The translations under genes were made by a program, and so were the position numbers. Source: Staphylotrichum longicolle (taxonomy: Eukaryota > Ascomycota > Sordariomycetes > Sordariales > Chaetomiaceae). From it: DNA of 64,000 bases. Under the pieces are notes generated by a model that saw nothing but the letters and a program-made list of their open reading frames with translations, did not search any database and was not told the DNA's origin. Positions within the stretch are counted from its first letter, which is position 1, and each line of letters starts with the position of its first letter. The stretch lies in the NCBI GenBank assembly GCA_019096155.1, contig JAHCVI010000001.1, positions 2,604,001 to 2,668,000 of the forward strand, in the 5' to 3' direction. This document shows positions 1 to 10,906 of this stretch, piece after piece.

Positions 1-1763
1 CTGGGGAGCCGGCCGAGTGGTAAGTGCTGATGGACGCATTCGATCCGTAGCCGGAGTCGCTGCCCTCAGATCCTGATTGTATCATGGGCCAACTATGCCG
101 TGGCGGAGAGCTGGCTCTTTCCAAGCCATTGCCTCGTATGGCATCGAGCTGCGGCGTCCCGGCCATATGGAGCAAGTCGGAAACGACACCGACGCTTCGG
201 ATCCAGGATGCTGAGGCTAGCTCCACAGACTTGGCGCCAAGTCTGGTTCTGATGTCTGCAAAGACATCCATAAGTGGGATAACATAGGCGTCTCCAAGCG
301 GATCTGAAGCGACAATGTGTCCGATGACCTCGAGGGTGCTCTCATTCACAACCCACGAGCCTGAGTCGCCGTCGCGTATGGCACCTGGGCGTTATTGTCA
401 GCAATCCACGAACCTCTCAAACTGGTTTCAGGTATTGCCTGGGGGGGCGAAACTTACCCTTCTGGAGAAACGAAACAGCGTACGCTGTGATGAACTTGGT
501 GCCAGGCCCTAGCATGACTGCGCAAGGCAGGGTGGACAAGGACCCCTTCTTTGGGCCGCCAGATCCTGTCATGACAACCACACCAATGCTTGCCGCGGCC
601 TTCATAAACGTGGTGTCGACGCCTTGGAGCTCGGGCAACCGTACAGCGCTGTACCCGCTGACATCGTGTGTGGCATTGTAACCCTGCGGCGGGAGGTAGT
701 TTGGGGCGAGGTGCTCAGGAAGGTGCTCGACGAGCCCCCAGTCGTAGTACTGTCCAACGACAGAGTCATGCCGGTCGCGGCACGATTCCACAACGTTGCC
801 GATCAGCTGAGCTTTTCCGGCCTTTCGAGACATGACAGCCTTGGAAGAGGCTGCTGGCACGGCATGGTCTGTCGTCAAGCCGTAGCACCGGTCTTGGTTT
901 GTGGCGTCGACGACCTTGATGAGGCCCCCAAGCGTCGCACTGCTCGCCGAACCCGAGCCAGGGTGTCTTAGTTGGATGGATGTGCCACAGAGGGTCTCGC
1001 AGGGGTTCAGTGGGCGGTGGCCCAGGTCGTTCTCTGGCAGGACAGCTTCGATGCCGTCGTTGCGGGCCGTCTGCTCCGAGGGTTTTCCGAGATCGAAATC
1101 GAAATCTGGCTGGTCGGGGTCGCGGCTGTGTGGCCGGTAGAGCTTTTTCACCTTGCGCTTCTTGAAAAATCTCTTGACCTTGCTCCATCGAGATTTTGGA
1201 CAAAAGGCAACAATGACAGGTTTCGCGTCGGCTGGGCTGCTGCTCGCCTCGCCTAGCATCAGGAGTCGCAGTGAGATGTTAAGAGGCGTGCCGTAGTTGC
1301 CCAACTTCTTTTCGAGGCCTGCACACAACAACGGGCAGATGTCTGACCACCGCTGGCGGACACGGGGCGCGGGTTCCACGTTGAATTTAAAAGCGTTTTT
1401 TCGTTTCTTCACGTAAAAGGGCGTTGGGTCTCCCGGGGGCGGAGGAGTTGTCTGAGCTCCTTCGACTGGAGTTTCTGTGTTGGGGTGGCTCGAAATCGGC
1501 TGCACTTGTCCGTCCTGGACTTGCGTCCCGCTGTCGGCAGTGCGGGGAATCTCAACGTCGACGCTCTCAGCACGAACGCTTTTGGCGGCGCGGGTGCTCG
1601 CTGCAATGTCGTTGCTGGCGTAGCCCGAGTCGCTTGCGGCCTCGCAATGCGGCGAGTCGAGACTGCGAGGGGGTGGGTTGGCGGGGACTGCGAGTCGTTC
1701 TGAGACATTGACGTTTGACATGGACTGAGAGAGGTTTGCGGGATCAGGCATGGCTGTGGTCAT
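1..1763 (-). CDS. PA-clan (trypsin-like) serine protease-like protein, partial at left edge
   Basis: The start is the ATG at 1763 (reverse strand). Exon 1 is 458-1763, then a 73-nt GT-AG intron (385-457), then exon 2 stays open to base 1, so the C terminus is missing; at least 563 residues are present. The first ~250 residues are Ser/Pro-rich with a basic patch near 190-210. From ~255 on the protein reads as a chymotrypsin-type fold: a His in GLTTDHAV (H300), an Asp in YYDWGLVEH (D341), and, only after splicing, the nucleophile motif RDGDSGSWVV (S443). This is a full His-Asp-Ser triad in the right order. Downstream comes the strand pattern usual for this fold, GHIVASDPLGDAYVIP. No signal peptide is visible, so it probably acts in the cytosol or nucleus. 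The motif SDSGYxSN occurs near residue 44 and again at the truncated C terminus. Substrate and function are unknown. The triad is seen; activity is inferred. Confidence 0.72.
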
Positions 1764-2257
1764 GATGCCGTCCCAGCAGCTTGACTGTGCGTCCCGTCAC
1801 AAACACCCAACATCACTCTTCGGATACAACATGGGTACAACAAGATAGAAGAGATGGGTTCAATCGATGCACCGAGCACCACGGCGGCCTCCCAGACCGA
1901 CGACTGAGCCCGTGGGAAAGCCTGCCCCAGAAGGTCACCAATCACACCTTTTTCGGTGAGCCTTCAACTGCTTATTGGCCGGGCGTTGGCGACGTGGCAG
2001 GCGATCCAGGGCATTCGATTATTGGGCAGACTGCCCAGGGACGTGCAGTCCAAGGCTCTCGGTGTGTCTCAGGCAGCCGGCAGCCTCGTGGCGCTGCCCA
2101 AGCAATAGCACGCGGCACATGACTCAAGACTCGGTCGACCATCGGTACTAAGAGGGCAAGAAGTTCGCCGGAATTCCCATTCCCCTGGAGTCGCAACCTC
2201 CCGGAAGCTGGCCTGATCACTCGGTGCTGGTAAGATCTGTCACAACAACAACAATCG
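1764..2257. promoter_or_regulatory. Divergent intergenic region between protease-like gene and membrane-protein gene
   Basis: About 494 bp separate the two divergent start codons, so it must carry both promoters. I see no clear TATA box or repeated operator. The short leader just before the right-hand ATG contains an ACAACAACAACAAT stretch, a common type of fungal 5' leader. Confidence 0.5.
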
Positions 2258-3582
2258 ATGGGGACCGACTACGATGACGAGCCCTATCCCCTCAAAAAGA
2301 CGACCGAGGCCGATCTACGGGCTCTCTCACAGGTCCTATGGGAATGGCATGACTGTCCCGCAGCTACGGGCAGCGCCTCGAGCTGCGGAGAGACATGTCC
2401 CTGGAGCCGTTTCGGCAAACTGGTCCACTTCCACGCCTTCTACAAGAGATTAGCGGCCTCATATGTGCCCAGCATGGAGTACGGCTACGCTCCGGCCTTG
2501 AGGTGCCACAGCGATCTCTTCGACATCGTCAAGTGCCTCAAGGAGCAACCCGACGAGTCTCGCACCCAGCTGATATTGCAGTACTTTGACGCACGTCACA
2601 GAACAAACACACCAAAGCCGCCACCGCCCGAAGACCAAACAAGAGCTTTTAGCCTCGCAGCTCAGGTGGTAACCATGGTGCGCTGCTCAGACGAAAGCGT
2701 GGATATCTCCGTGTTGGAACTCAGCACGCAACCTATCCCCTGGCCGGGAGAGATGTCCATCTCGCAATTCTTGCTGTCCGCTTTCCCCCTCGCCAGTCCG
2801 CTGTCGCTGGCCTCGCCGCGGAGAACCAAGGAAATCCTGGACGCCAGGTCGCTTCTGTCTGCTGAAGCGATCGTCAAGATCGGGCAGCTACGGCTCCAGC
2901 CAACCGACGACATCCGAAGCCATCTGAGTCTTGACGCCAAGGCCGGCACCGTTCGCATCTACCAGCACATGTCGGTCCTGAACGAACACTTGCGAGCCAC
3001 CAAGAGCCTGTCTGATCAGGCGACTATTGCAGACACAATACGGGTGTAAGTTCCAGACTCTCAACCCCCAGACCATGTCTGTCCCTCAAGTTCTGTTCGT
3101 TTCGTCTGAACTAACATACCGTCGGCAGTGGGAACATGCCCCGGCAACTCGCCCTCGAGGTCCTGGACTCGATCCACACCATCCTCTTCCCCGCCTGGAG
3201 CAAGTCCCACGACATGCTTCAGGATCTTGTTGCCAAGGGCACATTCAACCAGGATATGCTGCAGCTCGCAGCGCGTGACATACGACGCCACAAGGGCGAG
3301 AGCGAGGGTGAGTACCGCTATCTCGCGTCCAAGCTGCGGGACTTGCTTGAGGAAGTGAAGAATCCCACTCCTCGAGGGCGGTTTCAGCAGTGGTTTGAGA
3401 GACGGGTCGCGCAGCGATATTTCATGATGGCAACCATTGGTGGACTGCTTGTTGCTATCATTCTTGGTGTTCTAAGTCTTGGTGTTGGGATATTCCAAGC
3501 CTGGTTGGCCTATATGGCGTGGAAGTTCCCTGCCACGAGCGATGTGGCTACAAGCAGCGCGCCTACGAGCAGCGCGAGTTGA
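2258..3582 (+). CDS. Unknown fungal protein with C-terminal transmembrane anchor
   Basis: Two exons, 2258-3045 and 3129-3582, joined across an 83-nt intron with GTAAGT donor and GGCAG acceptor, give 413 residues. The start ATG at 2258 follows an A-rich leader. The long N-terminal part is soluble-looking, with several Cys and Trp in the first 60 residues (SSCGETCPW) and no domain I can name. The second exon is helical and charged, then a strongly hydrophobic segment follows near residues 360-390 (MATIGGLLVAIILGVLSLGV), with a short Ser/Thr tail. This predicts a tail-anchored or C-terminally anchored protein with the bulk in the cytosol. I have an impression of similar uncharacterised ascomycete proteins ending in such an anchor, but cannot name the family. 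It faces the protease-like gene head to head and ends 352 bp from the convergent ADE12 gene. Confidence 0.75.
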
Positions 3583-3934
3583 GCAACTCTTCACAGAATC
3601 AGCTTCGACAGATGCGAGGTCTCTGAGAAAAATCAAGTCTAATAAATCTAGGTCCACTGCTGTGCTTGTCGAGTCCTTTGAAGAGCATCTCCCTCATTTT
3701 CTCCCCCAAACACAGATAACTCCGGCAATTGTTTATCCGCAAGAGGACCACCCTTTAACCGCTGCTAGTGTGTGGCAGTGTTCTATGGCTTTCGTTGTTG
3801 CCAGAAATCTGGCCAAATCAATGTTTCAGGTAGGCTCATCTTCTGACCCCAAAGTTAAATATCAAACGCCGGTTGTTTGCGCAGTCATCTCGAACCTTCT
3901 CGCCATTCCTGTTGGAGCAGAGCAAACTCCTCAC

Positions 3935-5779
3935 TCACAGGTAGATCATGTCATCACGCGCCGCTGCAGTCTGTCAGCAAGTGAAAGAGTCAAAGAGGAA
4001 ACCAAGCTGCTTACGGCCCGTCCCGATCCACTTCACGGGCACACCGGTGAACTCCTCAACGAACTTGACATAGGCCTGCGCTTGCTTCGGCAAGTCACCC
4101 TGTACTGAGGTTAGCAACGACCCCAAACGCACGTCCGGCTGAACTGGGGTGAGCATACAAATGTCTTGACGGCTGTTGTTGATGTCTGCCAGCCCTCAAA
4201 CTCCTTGTAGACAACCTCGCACTTCTCGAGGTATCCGAGGTCAGCCGGGAAATAGTCAAGCTCATTGCCGGTCTCAGGATCCTTGTAGGCGACGGCGACC
4301 TTGAGGACGGGGAACGTGTCGAGGACATCGAGCTCTGTGAAAATATCATCAGTATGATGAGCCACTACGTCTCGGCCGCGGGCAAAACATACTCGTCAGG
4401 TTCCACGCCGTGTAGTAGTTGACCGAAGCCGAGTACTTCAGCACGACGAGGTCGAGCCATCCACATCTCCGTTTCCTGCCGGTGGAGACACCCCACTCAC
4501 GGCCAATCTCCTGCAGTTTCTGGCCCTGCTCGCCAACATCTTCTGTCTTGAAGATGCCCTCACCAACTCTTGTCTGTTTATAGTTAGTGAGACCCCAAGA
4601 TGCGATTCAGGGGTAGAAACATACCGTGTAGGCCTTGGCAACGCTGACAGGGGGGTTAGTAAACAAATACGCAACAGGCCAATAGCAGGAACACTAACCC
4701 AATGATCTCCCTGGCGATAATGGTTAGCAATTTGCAAAACAGATAGCCAATCCAAGAGATTACTCACTTGATCTTCCTCGGGTTCACGGCCAAGCCGGTA
4801 ATGACACCGCCCAAGCCGGTGTTGCTGCTGGTGACGAACGGATATGTGCCTGTCGACATCAGCGCATGCACTCACAAATCCACCCCTCCGCAAGAAAAAT
4901 CCCACCGTAGTCGATATCCAGCATCAGGGCGTTGGCGCCCTCGATCAGAATGTCCACCCCACTGGCCTGCGCCGCCTGCATGTAGTTGACGGCATCAACG
5001 ACAAACTCGGGCAGCTTCTCGCGGTACTCGCGGAAGCGGGCAATCTCCTCCTCGACGTCGTACTCCAGCAGGTCGCCAAAGCGCTTCTTGTAGCCGGTGG
5101 CCAGCTTGCGCAGCTTGGCCTCGAAGTTCTCCTGGTCGAAGATCTCGTGCACCCTGATTCCGTTGGCGGCCGCCTTGTTCGCGTAGGACGGGCCGATGCC
5201 ACGCCCAGTCGTGCCAATCTTCTTGCCAGCCAGCTCCTTCTCCTCCAGGCCATCGACGCGGGCGTGCAGCTCGAGGTTGACCTGGGCGCGGTCGCTGACC
5301 AGGAGGTTCTTGCGGGCGTGTGTGAGCCCCTTAGCCTCGAGGGCGGCGAGTTCCTTGAAGAAGGCCTGGACGTTGAAGACGACGCCCGAGCCAATCAGGT
5401 TGGTGCACTGGGGGTTGACGAGGCCCGACGGCAGGAGATGGAAGCTGTGCGATGCGAGGTCAATGGTGGTTCACAAAAAAGTATGTAACCAGGGGGTGGT
5501 ATCGCACTCGTAGGACACGCCATTGGCACTGCAGACACGGTCAATTAGCCTCGCGCAAACCCGGGATCCCACATGGACAAACGTACACAACAGAGTGGCC
5601 GGCGTTATGGCCGCCGGCGGCACGGGCGCAAACGCGCGCCTTTTGGCAGAGAATATCGCTGAGCTTTCCCTTGCCCTCATCCCCTGGACGCGAAATTCCA
5701 AGTCAGCAAAGCACCCAACAGAAAGTCCGCCCGGCTCTCGGCACCTACCCCACTGGGAGCCCAGAATGATGGTTGCCAT
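3935..5779 (-). CDS. ADE12: Adenylosuccinate synthetase
   Basis: This enzyme joins IMP and aspartate using GTP to form adenylosuccinate, the first committed step of AMP synthesis, in the cytosol. The start is the ATG at 5779. Eleven exons can be joined with consistent phases: exon 1 encodes MATIILGSQWG, exon 2 the P-loop continuation GDEGKGKL and the ARAAGGHNAGH motif, then FHLLPSGLVNP, a long exon (about 4.87-5.45 kb) with GTTGRGIGPSYANKAA, then TYPFVTSSNTGLGG, followed by small exons carrying EIIG, VAKAYT and TRVGEGIF. The last exons give DLPKQAQAYVKFVEEFTGVP and the C terminus WIGTGPARDDMIYL. The final stop is at 3935-3937. Total length is about 430 residues, as usual for fungi. The number of introns (ten) is high and several exons are under 60 nt; some borders, such as donor GTGCGA in the GVSYDFH region, are weak but give the conserved protein. 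No frame break was found. Confidence 0.95.
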
Positions 5780-8700
5780 GTTCGAAAAAGGCCAAAAACG
5801 GCAAGGAAGCAGTCTCAATCGCGATCCGCTCAAGTCACGTAGAAAATTTTGTTGCGAAGTTTAAAGCACTCCTGCCAGGCGACACGCGGGGTTGGTGGGG
5901 CAGTCCCTGAGTCACCAGCGGTGTCGTATCGTAGCAATCGCCCGCCCGTAATCGCCAAACGCGGGGCAGTTTTCAATACGCGCAACCAACGCACCCCCCG
6001 ACACGGGGGCTTTGAAGGGGTCCGGAAATCCCTCTGCCACGGCTCCGAAACCGGGACCTCCCGATATCACTTACATGCTGAGAGGGCATGGGATGGTCCG
6101 CTTTCTGTGTAACAACCTAAACCTGCCACGCGCATCCCTCAGAATTGATCCCGTTTAGCCACGTTCGCAACGTGGCCTGCGGGAACTTCAGGTTCAGGTG
6201 AGGTCGTCAGAAATCTGAAAAAGGACCCCTCGCTGCGCTTCACCAAGACGTGGGGGATGTTTTATTACGTCAAGTTCGCTCTTGGCGAGGGGAGATTAGC
6301 GCGCACGCCATCTCAGTCGTTGAGACAGCGACATGCAACCATCATGGGCTTCATTGGCCCGCGGCCGCTGTTTTACAGCCGAGATTGATGCCGGCTGCGT
6401 CTTTACCGTGGGTTCCGGCTTCCGGCCTCCTACGGCCCGGGCCCCGCCGAGTTCCGTTGCTGGCACTCAAACAGCGCGTGGCAGGGTTCGGAATCGAGGG
6501 AATGTGTACGAGTTTCTCGGGAGGTGGCGATGAGTTATTGTAAAAGAGAATAACATATTTTCAGGGCTGCTTTGGCGTGTCAAACACGAGATGGTGGTCT
6601 TCGGGGGGGAAAGGGTCCTTCGAAACGATCCGGGGACAAAACTGCACCTAGCTAGGATTGTGTGACACTGCACTGATCGGGGATGAACATGCATAGTGAC
6701 CTCTTCCAACCATCAACCCAACGAAGTAGCTATACAGCGGACCAAGGTGCAGTGATTTCAATACACTCCGGATTCGGTTGCTCAAACCTCCTAAACTAAG
6801 CCATATCTTAGGTAGTTCAGAATTGGCCCACCACGACCCGTAGCCTGGATCTCGTGATTGTTGTGGAGTGTTTGAAAACAGCTGCCTCTCTTTGGTGACC
6901 TGGACCGCGTGGTGCAAGAATGCAGACAGCGAGTGTCATTTGTTAAGAGCGCAGCCCACTAGAAACGTTTCGTGTACCTAGAGCTGATCACCAGAAGGGA
7001 CGGCAGGGCATACCTGGCATGAGGGGTCTAAGATAGGTATAAAACAAGAGAAAGTCATCGGTCAGCAACAAAAAAAACGACATGAGTTGGTATCCGGGGT
7101 TCCGTTTGAGATTATCTATCTTTCCCAAATCTCTGACACTCGGTGATTGTTTCATCATCTCGAAGGTTCAGTCCTGAGAGGGCCGATGCAAAGTACACAT
7201 CTTACCTTCAGCGAAATCTTTGTATGTACCGAGTCTGTTTGTATGTACCTGGTTTGGTGCTTTGTAATGTAACATTCAGGAGACACGTTTCCCTGGCCAT
7301 CGCGTCTTCGTCAATCGCAACGCGAGCTCAAGTGGGTTTAAGAGGGTATGAGTCGCCAGGCAAACCGTTTCGACTCCTTTCTTAGCCACGATATCAAATT
7401 CAGACTGTTCCTGAGTCAAGACTCTCGTAACAAAAAAAAACAGCTGATAAGTCTTCTTTCGTTGGTTAAGATGGACACATGTGTGCGTGAAACATGAACA
7501 GTTATGCTTGCTCTGAGCCGCCGGCAATTGGAAGGGGGTTGAGATAGGCCGTCTCGGACTCTTTGTTTCAGAAACTTGCATCGTAACGCTCAAGTGAAGG
7601 GACACCCGTGCAGTTGAGCAAACAAGCCCCTTTGGCCTGCTGATGCATTAGAACAACGTCGAGGTGGTGTAAGTGGAAGCACTGACCACCACCTGCCCTT
7701 TTTCGACTCTTGCCCAGGGCCTGAGCCAATCAGCACACGCACCGAAGGACTCAAACTCACGGACAGATGCTTCTAGGGTAGTTTCATCCGCAACACAAAT
7801 ACACTCAACGGCGGGAGGGCTCAGGAGATATATGAAGGTAATATGTACGGCCGAAAACTGAAGCTTTTGTCTGCGACATGTGTTTGGGGCTGTCTTCCCC
7901 CACGGGGCGCAAGGGACGGGACAGGGGCACACGACAACCCAGAGGGCGGCCGGGCGTCGGTTCCGGTAACTACCCAGGGCTCCACAGACACGGAGCGCGC
8001 CCGAGGATACCTCTCCCTTTCGGGTCCGGGCCTGGCGTGGCGGTCGGGACGGTGGCGTCCGGGGTCAGCGAGGGCGGGAGGAACAAAAATGTGAACCCGT
8101 CTGGCCACTGAGCAGGGTCTGAGAACCGAAGCTGTCTGCTTTCACATGCAAATGTCGACACAATTTAGAGTTGTTGAGGCCGGGAAATTGCTGGAAGAGG
8201 AAGGTGTGAGCATCCACTGCGAACAACCAAGCCCGCCCTGCCCTGCTCGACGACTCGCAGACTTGCCCAGATGTGGATGTCGCGGGCAGAAGGCATCGGC
8301 GGATCGTAAAAGAGACCAGTCTTCCAGAATGCGTGCCAAGACATCAAGTCCCGGGGAAGCGGGAACCCGTTGCACCAGCATGCAGCTTCTGAAGGCTGTT
8401 GGGGAGAAGTGGAGCGTCCTGGTGTTTTGTTGAATCCAATTGCCCAATAGGAGCGGCGCAGGGACCCTTCAACGACCCACACTGCCTCGGCAGATCCAGC
8501 TCTGACTGGACCCCGTCAACTTCATCGACTGGGGCAACGGATCCAGCCCTGTTTGGTTATCAAGCATGTGACAGTCAAACAGCTGCAAACGCTGCAAACA
8601 GCATCTCGAATTCTCAACAACCTCGTGGCGGTCGGGATTGAAGAAGGCGAACCCCCTCGCTTTCGCGAGAAGACGGACCCAGACTCGCGGGCCGGTCCAG

Positions 8701-9457
8701 CGCACCTCCACTCTTCCCTCGGTTGTCCCCCGAACCGACCCGCAAGGGAGCAGCAGAGATGCTGCATTCTGCTAGCTCCGGGCTTGCATTCTGCTTTGCC
8801 AATGCACATCCATTCGCCTCGTTGGGGAGTCGACGTCGGATTGACACTACCCGGGACCAATGAGACCCTGCGGATGGCAGGTCCGCACGCAGTTCCCTCT
8901 GGCGCCGTTTTTGATGTTGGCGCAATGTCGCCTGATGTGAATGTCCCTCGCCGTGCTGCAAGACCTCCAGACCCACGATTCGTGCCCTGATTGATCCATT
9001 CAAGGATTGTAACTGGACGTGAGGGGAGGACAGGGAGAGCACAAGCGTCCCGTTCCAACGGAATGTGGGAATCCATGTGAACAATTTGGCGTCGTGTATG
9101 GTCTAGGACCTATATTTTCGCCGCATCCCAAGGCTGCCCCCTTTTCCTGTCTCCTTCTCTCCGGTTGGTATATTTTCTTCCTCTGCCACTGCTCGGGGTT
9201 CTTACTCCTTCCGTGATCAGCTTCTTTCTTGCATCCCCGCATGTGAGTGAAACGTGCAGAGTGCAGAGTGCAGACCGAATCGCCGCCGTGTCCACATACC
9301 GACCGTATCCCGACCCCGGTCCGCCAAAGTGGGCGTGCAGATTGTTGGGAACTCTCTTTTCAAAAGCGAATCGCCCGGCCACCACCACGCCATTTCTCTC
9401 GCGGAAACTCTTGTGGAAAATTTCGAGATCCCCTCGATCAGCCCAGAAGACGTCAAA
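5780..9457. other. Intergenic region, no gene recognised (ADE12/ELO divergent spacer)
   Basis: About 3.7 kb between two divergent starts. The open frames are short, overlap on both strands and match nothing I know. Base composition is patchy: 6.5-7.6 kb is more AT-rich, 7.9-8.1 kb is GC-rich. A TATA-like TATAAAAC lies near 7038. The stretch 9140-9240, just upstream of the ELO start, is rich in pyrimidines and probably belongs to the ELO promoter or 5' leader. Confidence 0.6.
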
Positions 9458-10906
9458 ATGGCCTTCGAAACAGCATCAGTGTCGCTGCCATCAGCGTCCC
9501 TCTTTCGGTTCCCCCCAAATCCCAACTCGGGATTCATCCCCCCTCCACCCGCCGGGAGCACGTCGTTTGCCCCGCCCATCAACATCCCGGACCACGTTTA
9601 CAATGCCGTCCTCGACCCCAAGGTCCCGCTCACCATTGCCGCCGTCTATGCGGTTACCGCCAAGGCGTTGAACGCCTACAACAAGTCCACGGGCAAGAAG
9701 CCCTGGGCTATCAGCAAGACCCTCGCCTTCCGTTGGTTCGTTATTGCCCACAACATCTTCCTCGCAGTCTACTCGGCATGGACTTGGTGGGGCATGCTCG
9801 GCACCATGAGGCGCACCATCGTCAGCCCTCTGGGACCCCAGGGCACCTCTGGTTTCCTCGACTCGCTGTGCCAGATCAACGGACCGGCCGGTCTGGGCAA
9901 CGCTGCCTTCTTCAAGGATGAGACCAACTCGTGGCACACCTACTCCCCCGACGCCGTCCTCGCTGAGGACGGCACCCCGAGCCGGTTCGCCGCCGGGCGC
10001 ATGTGGAACGAGGGTCTGGCCTTCTACGGCTGGCTGTTCTACCTCAGCAAGTTTTATGAGGTGTTCGACACCCTCATCATTCTCGCCAAGGGCAAGTTCA
10101 GCTCGACTCTCCAGACGTACCACCATGCCGGAGCCATGATGTGCATGTGGGCTGGCATCCGCTACATGTCGGTGCCCATCTGGATCTTTGTCTTCTTCAA
10201 CTCGTTCATCCACGCGATCATGGTGAGTTTCTTTCCCATGTCTCATTGTGCCGGCTGAAAGAAGGGAGCAATCAAACTGACCGGATCTCGCAGTACACGT
10301 ATTACACCGTGACCGCCTTCAACATCCGCGTCCCCATGATCATCAAGCGCTCCCTGACGACCATGCAAATCACCCAGTTCCTCGTCGGCGCGTCGTGCGC
10401 CATGGTCCACTCCTTCATCAACTACAGCATCCCGGTCATCGCTGGCTCCCCGACCGACGCCCCTGCGTCTGCCGCGTCCGCCGATGCCAACAACACCGTG
10501 GTGGCCGCCACCGGCCATCTGATCGACAACGTCAAGGGCGGCTTCGCTCGCCAGAACATGCCCTGCATCACCTCGAGCGGCCAAACCTTCGCCGTCTGGC
10601 TCAACGTCTTCTACCTCGCGCCCCTCACCTACCTCTTTGTGTCCTTCTTCATCGAGAGCTACCTCCGCCGCAGCAACGCCAACCAGTCCGGCAGGAGGGG
10701 TGCCAATGCCGGCGTCGCGGCCCGCCGCCTCAGCAACAACGTCCAGCTCGCCGAGAAGGCCGTGGGATGCTGCCAAGAGCGTCGAGCGCGAGGTGTACGG
10801 CGAGACCAACGAGGCTGTCGTCGACGAGGCCAAGACGGCCAACGGCCGGTGCTCCGGAGCCGGAAGTGATTTCGGGGCAACTGATACCATGGAGGCATAT
10901 CAGTGA
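9458..10906 (+). CDS. ELO family fatty-acid elongase (3-ketoacyl-CoA synthase), with apparent C-terminal frameshift
   Basis: ELO enzymes condense malonyl-CoA with long acyl-CoAs in the ER membrane. I take the ATG at 9458 (context CAAAATGG); the frame is open further upstream but that part reads as leader. Exon 1 is 9458-10222, the intron 10223-10293, exon 2 10294-10906. Family hallmarks are KFYEVFDTLIILAKGK, LQTYHHAGAM and YTYYTVTAFNIRVP, set among several hydrophobic helices. The histidine box reads Gln-Thr-Tyr-His-His, so the first His of the usual HxxHH is Gln. Near 10766 the frame breaks: deleting one G from GTGGGATGC restores AVDAAKSVEREVYGETNEAV, running to a stop at 10904-10906, about 458 residues. 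Read literally, the protein ends in an Arg-rich tail at 10869. An extra G by sequencing error is most likely, as the downstream frame looks like true coding sequence. Confidence 0.9.

Noticed and set aside
5780..9457. Transposon or repeat island in the ADE12/ELO gap
   Set aside because: No terminal repeats, target duplications or transposase/reverse transcriptase motifs could be seen.
9491..10246. 251-codon minus-strand frame opposite the ELO gene
   Set aside because: Antisense shadow of a conserved enzyme; Glu/Gly/Val-rich composition is typical of antisense GC-rich frames.
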